The notes below the pieces were generated by a model. That model worked only from the letters and a program-made list of their open reading frames with translations, made no database searches and was not told where the DNA came from. The position numbers were made by a program, and so were the translations under genes. This document shows positions 44,158 to 52,702 of a DNA stretch of 64,000 nucleotides, in pieces. Source of the stretch: Glutamicibacter sp. PS (lineage in GTDB: Bacteria > Actinomycetota > Actinomycetes > Actinomycetales > Micrococcaceae); contig JANCMB010000001.1 in NCBI GenBank assembly GCA_031317595.1, positions 806,001-870,000 of the forward strand, in the 5' to 3' direction. The stretch's first letter is position 1. Every line of letters begins with the position of its first letter.

Positions 44158-45221
44158 AGCGTGCTACCTTCCAAAACCGGGGCCAGCGCCGCGAGGACAC
44201 GATCAACATCGTGGGCGGTGCCGGAGGAAATACGCAGACCGTCTCCGGGGAAGGCGCGCACGACCACGTCGCCCGCGGCCAGTCGGGCCTCGAGCTCGGT
44301 AGTGTCTTCACCTGCTGCGACCCACACGAAATTCGCCTGCGAGGCCACCGCGGGGTAGCCTGCGTCCTGCAAGCCCTGAAGCATGCGTTCACGCTGCGCG
44401 ACGACTTCGTCGATGCGCTCATTGAGCTCATCGGCCGCGTCCAGCGAAGCCAGTGCCGCATGCTGGGCGAGGTCGGTGACGCCGAAAGGAATGGCGACCT
44501 TGCGCAAGTTTTCTGCCACGGGCTGCGGGGAGATGGCATAACCGATGCGCAGACCGGCCAACCCGTAGGCCTTGGAGAAGGTATGCAACACCGCGACGTT
44601 CGGATACTTGGCAAACATGGCAAGTCCTTCGGCGCGCACCTCGGACTTGTCGAAATGCACGTACGCCTCGTCGATGACGACCAACACATCCTGCGGGACC
44701 GCGGCGATGAAGGTATCCAGTGCCTGAGCATCAACTACGGTGCCGGTGGGGTTATTCGGGTTGCAGATAAAGATCAGGCGCGTCTTATCGGTGATTGCCG
44801 CCAGCATGGCCTGAAGGTCATGGCGGTGCTCGGCATCGAGCGGCACCATCACCGGGGTGGCGCCGGCGATGCGCACCAGCGAAGGGTAGGCCTCGAACGA
44901 ACGCCACGCGAACATGACCTCATCGCCCTCGGCAGCCACCGCATGGATGAGCTGGCTGGCGACTTCGACGGACCCGGCGCCCAAGGTGATGCACTCGGCC
45001 GGGACGTGGTGCTCGGCGGCGAGGGCGCCGATGAGTTCGGTGGCCGCAATGCTCGGGTAGCGGTGAATGTTCTGCAGGCGATCGGCCACGGCGTTGACGA
45101 CAGAGTCCAGAGGTGGGTGCGGCGATTCATTCGACGACAGCTTCGAAGCTCCGGGTGCGGCGGCTTTGCCCTGGCGGTAAGCCGGGACTTCGGCCAGCGA
45201 GGGGCGCTGGTTGATTGACAT
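44154..45221 (-). CDS. histidinol-phosphate/aromatic aminotransferase (HisC/Pat family)
   Basis: The 355-residue class I/II PLP enzyme carries KLSSNESPHPPLDSVVNA, FICNPNNPTGT, VIDEAYVHF and the PLP-binding Lys216 in HTFSKAYGLAGLRIGYA. HisC and the aromatic transaminase Pat of actinobacteria look alike. As this gene is isolated from his genes and coupled to an amino acid permease, the aromatic Pat role is more likely, but that is not settled by sequence. The start at 45221 is preceded by AGAGAGGACAG. It should convert an amino acid to the 2-oxoacid in the cytoplasm. Confidence 0.9.
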   Translation of the reverse strand: MSINQRPSLAEVPAYRQGKAAAPGASKLSSNESPHPPLDSVVNAVADRLQNIHRYPSIAATELIGALAAEHHVPAECITLGAGSVEVASQLIHAVAAEGDEVMFAWRSFEAYPSLVRIAGATPVMVPLDAEHRHDLQAMLAAITDKTRLIFICNPNNPTGTVVDAQALDTFIAAVPQDVLVVIDEAYVHFDKSEVRAEGLAMFAKYPNVAVLHTFSKAYGLAGLRIGYAISPQPVAENLRKVAIPFGVTDLAQHAALASLDAADELNERIDEVVAQRERMLQGLQDAGYPAVASQANFVWVAAGEDTTELEARLAAGDVVVRAFPGDGLRISSGTAHDVDRVLAALAPVLEGSTL

Positions 45222-45407
45222 GTTCTGTCCTCTCTGACGTTCGAAACCGGCCGCAGTGGGGTAGTGCCTCTGTACCGCCGGTGTGGCCGCTCGTAACCTG
45301 CGTGAATCAGCTCACAGGCTACGAGCGTAAGTGGGTTGGCTCACGTGTGCAATCGTTGCTCGGTCGGCTATGCACACTGCGCACCTTAGGGCGCCTTTGG
45401 CCGCGAA

Positions 45408-45917
45408 TTATTGGTCATTCTGTATAGCTTTTTCGGAAGTCTCCGTGCGTTGCGCACAGGCCTCTACCAGGGGCAAGGTACGCCCTTGGAAGTGTTCGCG
45501 CAGGGCCATTGACGAGGCGGTGCGCGCTACGCCGGGCACCTGATTGATGCGATCGAAGATGCTCTGTAGGTCTTGCGCGTTGCGCGCCACAATGCGCAAC
45601 TGCAAATCGTGGGCGCCGGTAACGGTGTACATATCGACGATCTCTGGAATGGATTCGGCGAGGGCTGCGGCCACCGGTTCGTGGCCGTAGCGCTGAATGA
45701 TCTCCACCGAGCAGAAGGCCACCAGCTGGTAGTCGAACCCCGTGGGTTGGATGCGAGGCACGATGGCCTCGATAACCCCGCCCTCGTGTAGGCGGCTCAG
45801 GCGACTGGTGACGGTGCCGCGGGCGACACCCAGCCGACGGGCGCATTCCATGGCTGGCAGATTTGGGTTTTCGGTCAGCAGACGGATTAGTGCGGCATCC
45901 AACTTGTCGATTCGCAT
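45408..45917 (-). CDS. Lrp/AsnC-family transcriptional regulator
   Basis: The 169-residue protein has the N-terminal helix-turn-helix MRIDKLDAALIRLLTENP and GVARGTVTSRLSRLHEGGV, then a RAM ligand-binding domain with YTVTGAHDLQLRIVARNAQDLQ and GVARTASSMALREHF. Family members sense amino acids. AAGGAGAGC supports the second of two adjacent ATGs (45917 rather than 45920). It lies just upstream of, and in the same direction as, the aminotransferase-permease pair, with a 186-base gap, and is its likely regulator (inference). Confidence 0.92.
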   Translation of the reverse strand: MRIDKLDAALIRLLTENPNLPAMECARRLGVARGTVTSRLSRLHEGGVIEAIVPRIQPTGFDYQLVAFCSVEIIQRYGHEPVAAALAESIPEIVDMYTVTGAHDLQLRIVARNAQDLQSIFDRINQVPGVARTASSMALREHFQGRTLPLVEACAQRTETSEKAIQNDQ

Positions 45918-45984
45918 CATGCTCTCCTTCTGTTCCTCCAGTTATGCGCCATCTAAAAGGCTACCGGTGGCGGGCGGTTATCGG

Positions 45985-46935
45985 TTACGCATCGGCCTCG
46001 GGCGCGGTTTCATCCAGTGAGATCAGCCCATCGTTCTCCTGTGCCATACGCAAGGAGCTCCGGCGAATCGTGGTGGCCATGGCTGCCGCGGCCGGGGAAA
46101 GGCTGACATCGCGGCGATGGGCAAGCGACAGGGTGCGGGTCATTTGTGGTTCGCTGAGCCGAAGCGTGCGAAGTTGCGGCCGATTGATGGCAACGGTTGC
46201 CGGGACGATGGCTAGGCCGAGTTTGCTTTCCACAAAGCCCAGGACCGCGTCCATTTCCACGCCCTCAAGGACAAGGTGCGGCGTTAGGCCCTGCGTGTTA
46301 TAGGCCTGGGCGGTCGCCGAGCGTAGGTCGTAACTGGTTGATAATGCAATTTGCGGCAACGGGGCCAGCTCCCTGAGGGTGAGTCGCCCGTTGCGATCGG
46401 GTAGTGAACGGGCAAGATCGGAAATCACCACCAGTTCTTCGCGAAGTAGCGGGATGTCCACTAGGCTCCCGTCGGCAATCCCGTGCTCGCTGGAGACGAT
46501 CAATGCCATGTCTAGTACACCTGCGGTGAGCTCTTCAAGAAGGGTCTTGGAGCCAGCCTCGCGCAGCTGAAGTTCAATGCCCGGGTACTGGTTGTGGAAG
46601 TCGTGCAGTACATCGGTGAGCAGGCTCATGCACAGTGATGGCGGGGCGCCGAAGCTTACTGTGCCCTTGCGCAGTCCGGCGAGTTCGGCCATTTCGCGGC
46701 GGACCCGGTCCGCATCGGCGAGCATGCGCGTGGCTAGGGGGAGCAGCGCTTGACCCGCGGCGGTGAGGGTGATATTTCCGCGGGCCCGATGAAAGAGCTC
46801 GGCGCCCAGATCCTGTTCGAGGGTGGCTATTTGGCGGCTGAGCGAGGGTTGGGCCAGATGCAATTGACCCGCGGCCTGTGTGAAGTGACCCACCTCGGCG
46901 AGGGTGGCGAAGCTGCGCAACTGCTCAAGATTCAT
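45985..46935 (-). CDS. LysR-family transcriptional regulator
   Basis: The 316-residue protein has the N-terminal winged helix MNLEQLRSFATLAEVGHFTQAA with LAQPSLSRQIATLEQDLGAEL, then a type II periplasmic-binding-fold effector domain with FGAPPSLCMSLLTDVLHDF and FVESKLGLAIVPA. Divergently transcribed from the flavoprotein, it is its probable regulator. A perfect 9-bp inverted repeat overlaps its own start codon, as expected for autoregulation. Confidence 0.94.
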   Translation of the reverse strand: MNLEQLRSFATLAEVGHFTQAAGQLHLAQPSLSRQIATLEQDLGAELFHRARGNITLTAAGQALLPLATRMLADADRVRREMAELAGLRKGTVSFGAPPSLCMSLLTDVLHDFHNQYPGIELQLREAGSKTLLEELTAGVLDMALIVSSEHGIADGSLVDIPLLREELVVISDLARSLPDRNGRLTLRELAPLPQIALSTSYDLRSATAQAYNTQGLTPHLVLEGVEMDAVLGFVESKLGLAIVPATVAINRPQLRTLRLSEPQMTRTLSLAHRRDVSLSPAAAAMATTIRRSSLRMAQENDGLISLDETAPEADA

Positions 46936-46954
46936 AGCAATAGCATATTGCTAT
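46934..46954. promoter_or_regulatory. LysR-type palindrome between LysR and flavoprotein genes
   Basis: ATAGCAATA (46934-46942), a three-base spacer GCA, and TATTGCTAT (46946-46954) form a perfect inverted repeat, with the T-N11-A core of LysR boxes possible inside. It covers the regulator's start codon. Confidence 0.7.
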
Positions 46955-47011
46955 CGAAACCACATGAATAATTCATTGGACGTATTCTCGGTGGGGGTTC
47001 AGTCTTGAACC

Positions 47012-48757
47012 ATGACGACACAAACACAGCGAGAACAACAGATTTCCACCTCCGTTCTGGTCATTGGCACCGGCGGCTCCGGCCTGCGCGCGGCCATTGA
47101 ACTAGCCGAATTAGGCGTGGACGTCGTGGCAGTCGGCAAACGACCGAAGCACGATGCGCACACCTCCTTAGCCGCTGGAGGCATCAACGCGGCGTTGGGC
47201 ACCATGGACGAGGAAGACTCCTGGCAGCAACATGCTGCCGACACCATCAAGGAAAGCTACTTCCTTGCCGACCCGCGGACCGTGGAAGTGGTCGCCCGGG
47301 GAGCTGCGCGCGGAATCGAAGATCTCGAACGTTATGGGATGAACTTTGCCCGAGAAGACGATGGACGCATCTCCCAGCGGTTCTTCGGCGCGCATACCTT
47401 CCGCCGCACGGCGTTCGCTGGAGACTACACGGGTCTTGAGATTCAACGCACGCTGATCCGGCGCAGTGAGCAACTAAAGATTTCGATCCTCGACTCGGTG
47501 TACATCACTCGGTTGCTGGTCGCCGACGGACAGATTTTCGGCGCCTACGGTTTCGACCTAAACACCGGGCAACGGTACCTGATCCATGCCGACGCGGTGA
47601 TCTTGGCCGCCGGCGGACACAACCGGATCTGGCGCCGCACCTCCTCGCGTCGCGACGAGAATACCGGCGACTCTTTCCGCCTCGCAGTCGAAGCCGGCGC
47701 GCGGCTACGCGACCCCGAACTCGTACAGTTCCATCCCTCGGGCATCATCGAACCCGAAAACGCGGCAGGAACCCTGATCTCCGAGGCGGCACGCGGAGAA
47801 GGAGGGATTCTACGCAACGGGCTGGGGGAGCGATTCATGCAACGCTACGATCCGGAGCGCATGGAACTATCAACGCGTGACCGGGTAGCCCTCGCCGCCT
47901 ATACCGAGATCGCCGAGGGACGCGGTACGGCCAACGGTGGTGTGTGGCTCGATGTGTCACATCTACCGCGCGAGATCATCATGCAACGCCTACCGCGGGT
48001 CTATCAGACCATGCTCGAGGTGCAGATGCTCGACATTACCCGCGAACCCATCGAAATTGCCCCCACCGCACACTATTCGATGGGAGGAGTCTGGGTAGAT
48101 CCGCTCGATCATTCCACGGAAGTGCGCGGTCTGTACGCCATTGGCGAGGCCTCGAGCGGACTGCATGGGGCGAACCGACTCGGCGGTAACTCACTGATCG
48201 AATTGTTGGTGTTCGGCAGAATCGTGGGGCAGGCGGCCGCGGCCTACTCGGCTGAACTGAACGCCCAGCCACGCTCAGCGACCGCACTGGCACGGGCGCG
48301 CGCCGACATAGATGAGCTACTCGCCGCCGATGGGCCGGAGAACGTCCGGTCTTTGCAACGCGATATACGTAATCTCATGACCGAACATGCCGGTGTGGTT
48401 CGCGATGAGCAGGGGCTTCTGCGCGGCTTGGAGAAGCTCGGGGCCGTTGAGGAACGCATCACGCGGGTAGGTATTCACCCAGATATCGCCGGATACCAGG
48501 ATCTGGCCCATGCCTTTGACCTGAAATCGGCCGCGCTTGCCGCCCGCGCCACGTTGGAGGCTGCCTTGGAACGCCGCGAAACCCGTGGTTGCCACAACCG
48601 CAGCGATTATCCGCAGCAAGATCCGGCACTTGAGGTAAACCTCGTCTGGTCCCCGCACAACGGTGTGGTGCGTGAACCGATCGCGCCGGTGCCCGCAGAG
48701 ATTGCCGAACTCATCGCTACCAAGGAAATCTCGACCGCCGGCAAGCTGGTCGAGTAG
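47012..48757 (+). CDS. fumarate reductase/succinate dehydrogenase/aspartate oxidase-type flavoprotein
   Basis: The 581-residue flavoprotein has the FAD-binding start VLVIGTGGSGLRAAIELAE and the HTSLAAGGINAALG segment with SAGGxNA-like FAD contacts. It also has AVILAAGGHNRIWRRTSSR, a substrate region LVQFHPSGIIEP and EAARGEGGIL, TAHYSMGGVWVD, and GANRLGGNSLIELLVFGRIVGQAAA. A C-terminal domain follows (RDIRNLMTEHAGVVR, ETRGCHNRSDYP). These are the FrdA/SdhA/NadB markers. There is no adjacent iron-sulfur or membrane subunit, so it is not a standard Sdh/Frd operon, and no NadA/NadC is near, so aspartate oxidase is also unsupported. An orphan flavoprotein with LysR control is the safest reading. 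Confidence 0.88.
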   Translation: MTTQTQREQQISTSVLVIGTGGSGLRAAIELAELGVDVVAVGKRPKHDAHTSLAAGGINAALGTMDEEDSWQQHAADTIKESYFLADPRTVEVVARGAARGIEDLERYGMNFAREDDGRISQRFFGAHTFRRTAFAGDYTGLEIQRTLIRRSEQLKISILDSVYITRLLVADGQIFGAYGFDLNTGQRYLIHADAVILAAGGHNRIWRRTSSRRDENTGDSFRLAVEAGARLRDPELVQFHPSGIIEPENAAGTLISEAARGEGGILRNGLGERFMQRYDPERMELSTRDRVALAAYTEIAEGRGTANGGVWLDVSHLPREIIMQRLPRVYQTMLEVQMLDITREPIEIAPTAHYSMGGVWVDPLDHSTEVRGLYAIGEASSGLHGANRLGGNSLIELLVFGRIVGQAAAAYSAELNAQPRSATALARARADIDELLAADGPENVRSLQRDIRNLMTEHAGVVRDEQGLLRGLEKLGAVEERITRVGIHPDIAGYQDLAHAFDLKSAALAARATLEAALERRETRGCHNRSDYPQQDPALEVNLVWSPHNGVVREPIAPVPAEIAELIATKEISTAGKLVE

Positions 48758-48769
48758 CGTCCGGTCAAG

Positions 48770-48812
48770 GCCACGGCCGGCACGTCCTGTAACAGGGCGT
48801 GCCGGCCGTGGC
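48770..48812. terminator. bidirectional terminator between convergent genes
   Basis: GCCACGGCCGGCACG (48770-48784) is exactly complementary to 48798-48812. The hairpin lies between the flavoprotein and the convergent ABC-F gene and lacks a T tract. Confidence 0.75.
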
Positions 48813-48818
48813 TAGAGA

Positions 48819-50501
48819 CTAGCGTTGACGCTCGACTCGCGTTTCGTCCCACACCGGTTCATCCGATTCATAGACCGACCCGTCCGAACCGAACACGAGG
48901 AAACGGTCGAAGGATTTGGCGAACCACCGGTCGTGGGTCACCGCCATCACGGTCCCCTCAAAGGCGTTGATAGCTCGCTCCAGGGCCTCACCCGAATGCA
49001 GATCGAGGTTATCGGTTGGCTCATCGAGCAGTAACAAAGTGGCGCCCGAAAGCTGCAGCAACAAAATTTGGAAACGAGCCTGCTGGCCGCCGGAAAGCGA
49101 CTCAAACTTCTGCTCCGACTGACCAGCCAACCCGTAGGAATCCAAAGCCCCGGCCGCTGCCTCACGAGGCAGGCCGGAGCGGTGTTCATCACCGCGGTGC
49201 AGGATCTCCAACAGGGTGCGCCCGAAGAGATCCGGACGGCTATGGGTTTGGGCGAAGTATCCGGGGCGAATCCGCGCACCAAGTTTGACGCTTCCGGCAT
49301 GTTTCACCTCCGCGATGACCACGTCGGACACCGGCAGGTGCTCGGCGTCCGGGTCACTTCCGCCGGCGGCTAGGAGGCGCAGGAAGTGCGACTTGCCCGA
49401 GCCATTGGATCCCAGCACCCCAACACGGTCGCCGAACCAAATCTCGGTGGAGAAGGGCTTCATGAGTCCGGTGAGTTCTAGCTCCTCGGCCACCACGGCG
49501 CGTTTACCGGTGCGTCCGCCCTTCAGCCGCATGGTGACATTCTGTTCGAGGGGAATCGCCTGTGGTGGGCCGGCCTCTAAGAACTTATCGAGGCGCGTTT
49601 GCGCGGCATGGTACCGATTCGCCATATCCGAACGGAACGCGGCCTTGGTCTTGTACATGTTGACCAGTTCCTTGAGCTTAGCGTGCTCTTCATCCCAGCG
49701 CTTACGCAATTCCTCGAAGCGCTCGTTCCGTTCCTTGCGGGCCTGAACGTAGCTAGAGAATGACCCGCCGTGGGCCCATGCGGTGGCCCCACCGTGGCCG
49801 GGTTCGAGCGTGACGATGCGCGTGGCAGCATTATCGAGCAGTTCACGGTCGTGGCTGATGAACAGCACCGTCTTCTCGGAACTGCGCATCCGTTCCTCAA
49901 GCCAACGCTTGCCCGGCACATCCAAGTAGTTATCCGGCTCGTCCAGAAGCAGCAGCTCGTCCGGGCCCTGGAAGAGAGCTTCGAGAACGAGGCGCTTTTG
50001 TTCGCCGCCCGACAGTGTCGTGGCCGCACGATCCGCCGCGCGGTCGAAACTCACCCCGAGGGCCGCCATGCACACCTTGTCCCAGGTGTTTTCCAGTTCG
50101 TAGCCACCGGCATCGCCCCAGGCGATGATCGCCTCGGCGTACCGCATATGGACCTTTTCGTCGTCACTGGTGAGCATGCGCTGCTCCCAAGTCGCGACCT
50201 TCTCGGCCGCTGCGACCAATTCCGCGGTGGCGGTGGATAGCAGGAGATCACGTACCGTCGACTCATCACGCACCTGACCGACGAATTGGCGCATAATGCC
50301 CATGGATCCCGAACGGGATACCGCACCCTCATCGGGTTTCAGCTCACCGCCGATGATTTTGAACAACGTTGTCTTGCCGGTGCCGTTAGGACCAATCAGC
50401 GCCGTCTTGGAGCCGGAGGTGACCTTGAAAGTCACTCCGCCCAATAGTTGGGTGCCGTCGGAGAGGAAGTATTGGATGTCCGTCACGTCAATATGTGCCA
50501 C
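48819..50501 (-). CDS. ABC-F family ATPase
   Basis: The 560-residue protein has two ABC domains and no membrane helices. The first has GPNGTGKTTLFKI, LSGGEQKRLVLEAL and LLLLDEPDNYLDVPG; the second has LGSNGSGKSHFLRLL, LSGGQQARFQILLL and LLLLDEPTDNLDLHSG. The charged linker (residues about 245-310) has NMYKTKAAFRSDMANRYHAAQTRLDKF, the P-site-tRNA interaction motif region. Such ABC-F proteins act on ribosomes. Some give antibiotic resistance, others are general translation factors such as EttA. Which applies here is open. Confidence 0.92.
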   Translation of the reverse strand: MAHIDVTDIQYFLSDGTQLLGGVTFKVTSGSKTALIGPNGTGKTTLFKIIGGELKPDEGAVSRSGSMGIMRQFVGQVRDESTVRDLLLSTATAELVAAAEKVATWEQRMLTSDDEKVHMRYAEAIIAWGDAGGYELENTWDKVCMAALGVSFDRAADRAATTLSGGEQKRLVLEALFQGPDELLLLDEPDNYLDVPGKRWLEERMRSSEKTVLFISHDRELLDNAATRIVTLEPGHGGATAWAHGGSFSSYVQARKERNERFEELRKRWDEEHAKLKELVNMYKTKAAFRSDMANRYHAAQTRLDKFLEAGPPQAIPLEQNVTMRLKGGRTGKRAVVAEELELTGLMKPFSTEIWFGDRVGVLGSNGSGKSHFLRLLAAGGSDPDAEHLPVSDVVIAEVKHAGSVKLGARIRPGYFAQTHSRPDLFGRTLLEILHRGDEHRSGLPREAAAGALDSYGLAGQSEQKFESLSGGQQARFQILLLQLSGATLLLLDEPTDNLDLHSGEALERAINAFEGTVMAVTHDRWFAKSFDRFLVFGSDGSVYESDEPVWDETRVERQR

Positions 50502-50555
50502 TTAACCATCCTAGTGGCCTCGCGCGGTACAAGTGATTGCCGTCGAATGACGACC

Positions 50556-50870
50556 CTAGCGGGTCAGCACCACCCAGATTCCACCGGCGCACACCAAATT
50601 TATCGTTATCGTCAGCGCGACGATGCCTCCGGTGGTGTGACGGACCGGCCCATGTTCCATGGCCTGCTCGGCTCGGCGATAGCGCCAGTGGGCGGTCGCC
50701 CAGAGACCCAAGGCGCACAGCATGAACGGGGCCACCAGCCAGAGCACGACCGGCCCATTCTCCGGTAACCAGCGCAAGAACAGGCAAGCGGTGAGCACCA
50801 GCGCCATGGAGCTGCGTGACCATGACAACGTGGTGCGTTCGGGTTGCTGCGATTGATAGCTCGGCTCCAT
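50556..50870 (-). CDS. DUF202 family membrane protein (second)
   Basis: The 104-residue protein has three predicted helices and the DUF202 start PERTTLSWSRSSMALVLTAC. DUF202/YidH proteins are small membrane proteins of unknown role. It overlaps the upstream DUF202 gene by one base (TGATG), which indicates coupling of the pair. Confidence 0.85.
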   Translation of the reverse strand: MEPSYQSQQPERTTLSWSRSSMALVLTACLFLRWLPENGPVVLWLVAPFMLCALGLWATAHWRYRRAEQAMEHGPVRHTTGGIVALTITINLVCAGGIWVVLTR

Positions 50871-51250
50871 CAGCTGTCCACAAAGAAGAGCCAGGTTAAT
50901 ACCGCGCCGGTCGCAGCCCCGGCAATGGCCAGAAAGGGGATGAGCAAAGGTTTAGGTAGCGGTCGATCCTCACGGATGGCGCGCTCGACCAGATACCAAC
51001 GCACCGCGGAACCGAGACTAATGGCCGAACCAAGGAGGAACAAACCTACTGCCAACGGCCGGCGGTACTCGGTGGGGAAGACCCCTGTGGCGAAGGCCTC
51101 GATGGCGATACCGCCGGCGATCAACGCCAACGCGGTGCGGCTCCATGAGAGGAAAGTGCGTTCATTGGCCAAGGTAAAGCGGGGATCCGGGTCGTCGGTA
51201 TCCGGCGGGAAGAAGTGTAGACCACGGCGTGCTTCAGCATGTCGTCTCAT
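50870..51250 (-). CDS. DUF202/YidH family membrane protein (first)
   Basis: The 126-residue protein has a soluble N-terminus (HFFPPDTDDPDPRFTLANERTFLSWSRTALAL) followed by three predicted transmembrane helices, typical of YidH-type DUF202 proteins. AGAGGT supports ATG 51250 over the upstream GTG 51271. It probably forms a complex with the adjacent second DUF202 protein (inference from pairing only). Confidence 0.87.
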   Translation of the reverse strand: MRRHAEARRGLHFFPPDTDDPDPRFTLANERTFLSWSRTALALIAGGIAIEAFATGVFPTEYRRPLAVGLFLLGSAISLGSAVRWYLVERAIREDRPLPKPLLIPFLAIAGAATGAVLTWLFFVDS

Positions 51251-51377
51251 CGCAAGCACCTCTCGTCTCACAAGTTCTTAGTTCGACAGTAGATGTGATG
51301 ATACTCCCGAATCGTCTAATCTCGCTGGACGTGCCTTGAGCCGCTGTTGGCCTGGGCTGTTGCTATGGTTTCCTACT

Positions 51378-52199
51378 ATGAGCAAGTCCCACACGTTACC
51401 GGTGAAGATTGATCGCGGGCAGGGCCGGCCCCTAGTCCTGTTGCACGGGCTCGGTAACAACCACGAATCATGGCAGTTCGTGCTCGAGCATTTGGATTAC
51501 AGCCGGTGGCGGGTCATCGTCGTTGATCTTTTGGGATTCGGTGACGCACCGAAGCCCGAACTTCGCTACGCGCCACGTGATCATTCGCAAGCGGTGGCGG
51601 CGACCCTTCACGACTTGGGAATCGAGCAGGCAGTGGTAGCCGGTCATTCCATGGGGTGCATCGTAGCTATTGATTTAGCGGCGGAGAATCCGCAGCTCGT
51701 GGAGCGACTTGTACTCTTTGGTGCACCCTTGTACCGCAGAGAACCGCGTGCCAGCCGCTGGCGGAAGTTGATCCGTGCCGAGGGCCTGTATTTCGCGCTC
51801 TTCAATGTGGTTACGGAAATTCCCGATCTGGTGCAGGCCGGCGGACAAATCGCCGACGAACTCGTTCCCTTTGTTAAAGGCATGGAGATTACCGAGGAGA
51901 CGTGGCCGGCGTACGAACAAAGCCTGCGCCACACCATTATGCAGTTCGAGAGCTATCGGCAGGTCGCACGATTGGATCGGCCTGTCTTGTTCGTCAACGG
52001 GATCTTCGACTTTTTCATTATTCGCCGCAACACCTATCGGTTGCGTTGGGCCAATCGTCGCCACGTGAAAGTGGCAACCACGCGCGGACCGCACGAACTT
52101 ACCCCACAGCAGGGAAAGGTGGCGGCCGGAATGATCGACCGCTTCGCCGGTTATGGACGACGCCGTTCGTTAAAGACGAAGGCCACGCCACACCGGTAA
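51378..52199 (+). CDS. alpha/beta-hydrolase family protein
   Basis: The 273-residue protein is an alpha/beta hydrolase: VLLHGLGNNHESWQFVL (oxyanion His-Gly), DLLGFGDAPKP, nucleophile Ser in AGHSMGCIVAIDLA, NGIFDFFIIRR with the acid Asp, and the His in GPHELTPQQ. The lid segment (residues about 130-200) is helical. The substrate is not readable. I see no Shine-Dalgarno before ATG 51378, and a TGCTAT element 12 bases upstream would put transcription start near the ATG, so a leaderless mRNA is possible. Confidence 0.85.
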   Translation: MSKSHTLPVKIDRGQGRPLVLLHGLGNNHESWQFVLEHLDYSRWRVIVVDLLGFGDAPKPELRYAPRDHSQAVAATLHDLGIEQAVVAGHSMGCIVAIDLAAENPQLVERLVLFGAPLYRREPRASRWRKLIRAEGLYFALFNVVTEIPDLVQAGGQIADELVPFVKGMEITEETWPAYEQSLRHTIMQFESYRQVARLDRPVLFVNGIFDFFIIRRNTYRLRWANRRHVKVATTRGPHELTPQQGKVAAGMIDRFAGYGRRRSLKTKATPHR

Positions 52200-52240
52200 T
52201 CGGTGGGCGCGGCCCCGTATCACGGGTAAACGGCCTTCGT

Positions 52241-52588
52241 CTAGGCAGCTACCTTCTTGCGTCCGGCCACCACTGCGGCAATGGCGCCGGCGACGAGCAG
52301 CAGCATCACGAACTTGCCGCCCTTCTTCTTTTTCTTGCCAGCTAGCGACTTTTCGGCTCGAGCGACAGCTTCTTCGATGGAGGCGCGGGAGCGTTTGGCG
52401 ACCTTGGATTTCCCACCAATGCTGTCCACCAGCTTGGAGCCGGCGTCAGCAATAGCGGAAGCATTAGCGCCCGACACCGCATTGCTCCAGCCATCACGCA
52501 ATTCCTGCGGAATTTCCGTCTTTGCCTTCTTCGCAAGCTTGCTCAGCGACTTCTCGACGTTCTTGAAACTCTTCGATGTCTTGGACAT
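52241..52588 (-). CDS. Lys-rich small protein with C-terminal membrane helix
   Basis: The 115-residue protein is basic and helical (SKSFKNVEKSLSKLAKKAKTE), with a Lys block KKKKKGGK at about residues 85-92. One predicted helix near the C-terminus (FVMLLLVAGAIAAVVAG) leads to KKVAA at the end. No family was recognised. AAAGGAGC lies before the ATG (revealed as GCTCCTTT on the plus strand at about 52591). It is probably a tail-anchored cytoplasmic protein. Confidence 0.7.
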   Translation of the reverse strand: MSKTSKSFKNVEKSLSKLAKKAKTEIPQELRDGWSNAVSGANASAIADAGSKLVDSIGGKSKVAKRSRASIEEAVARAEKSLAGKKKKKGGKFVMLLLVAGAIAAVVAGRKKVAA

Positions 52589-52702
52589 GTTGCTCCTTTA
52601 AACTGTGCGCACTGCATCATGGATAGACACTTCTCACCCTAGGTTGCACCGAGACCGTATACAACAAAGGACGCGACCTACCTGAATATTCACAGGCTAC
52701 GC

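Noticed and set aside
44211-45218. 335-codon open frame antisense to the aminotransferase gene
   Set aside because: It overlaps a well-supported PLP enzyme completely, and the sequence resembles no protein family.
44154-45221. calling the aminotransferase hisC outright
   Set aside because: HisC and aromatic Pat enzymes cannot be separated by eye; no other his gene is near, so the symbol was left empty.
52175-52241. GACGAAGGCC/GGCCTTCGTC inverted repeat between the hydrolase and the Lys-rich protein genes
   Set aside because: The arms are 47 bases apart and one arm lies inside the hydrolase coding end, so a terminator is not convincing.
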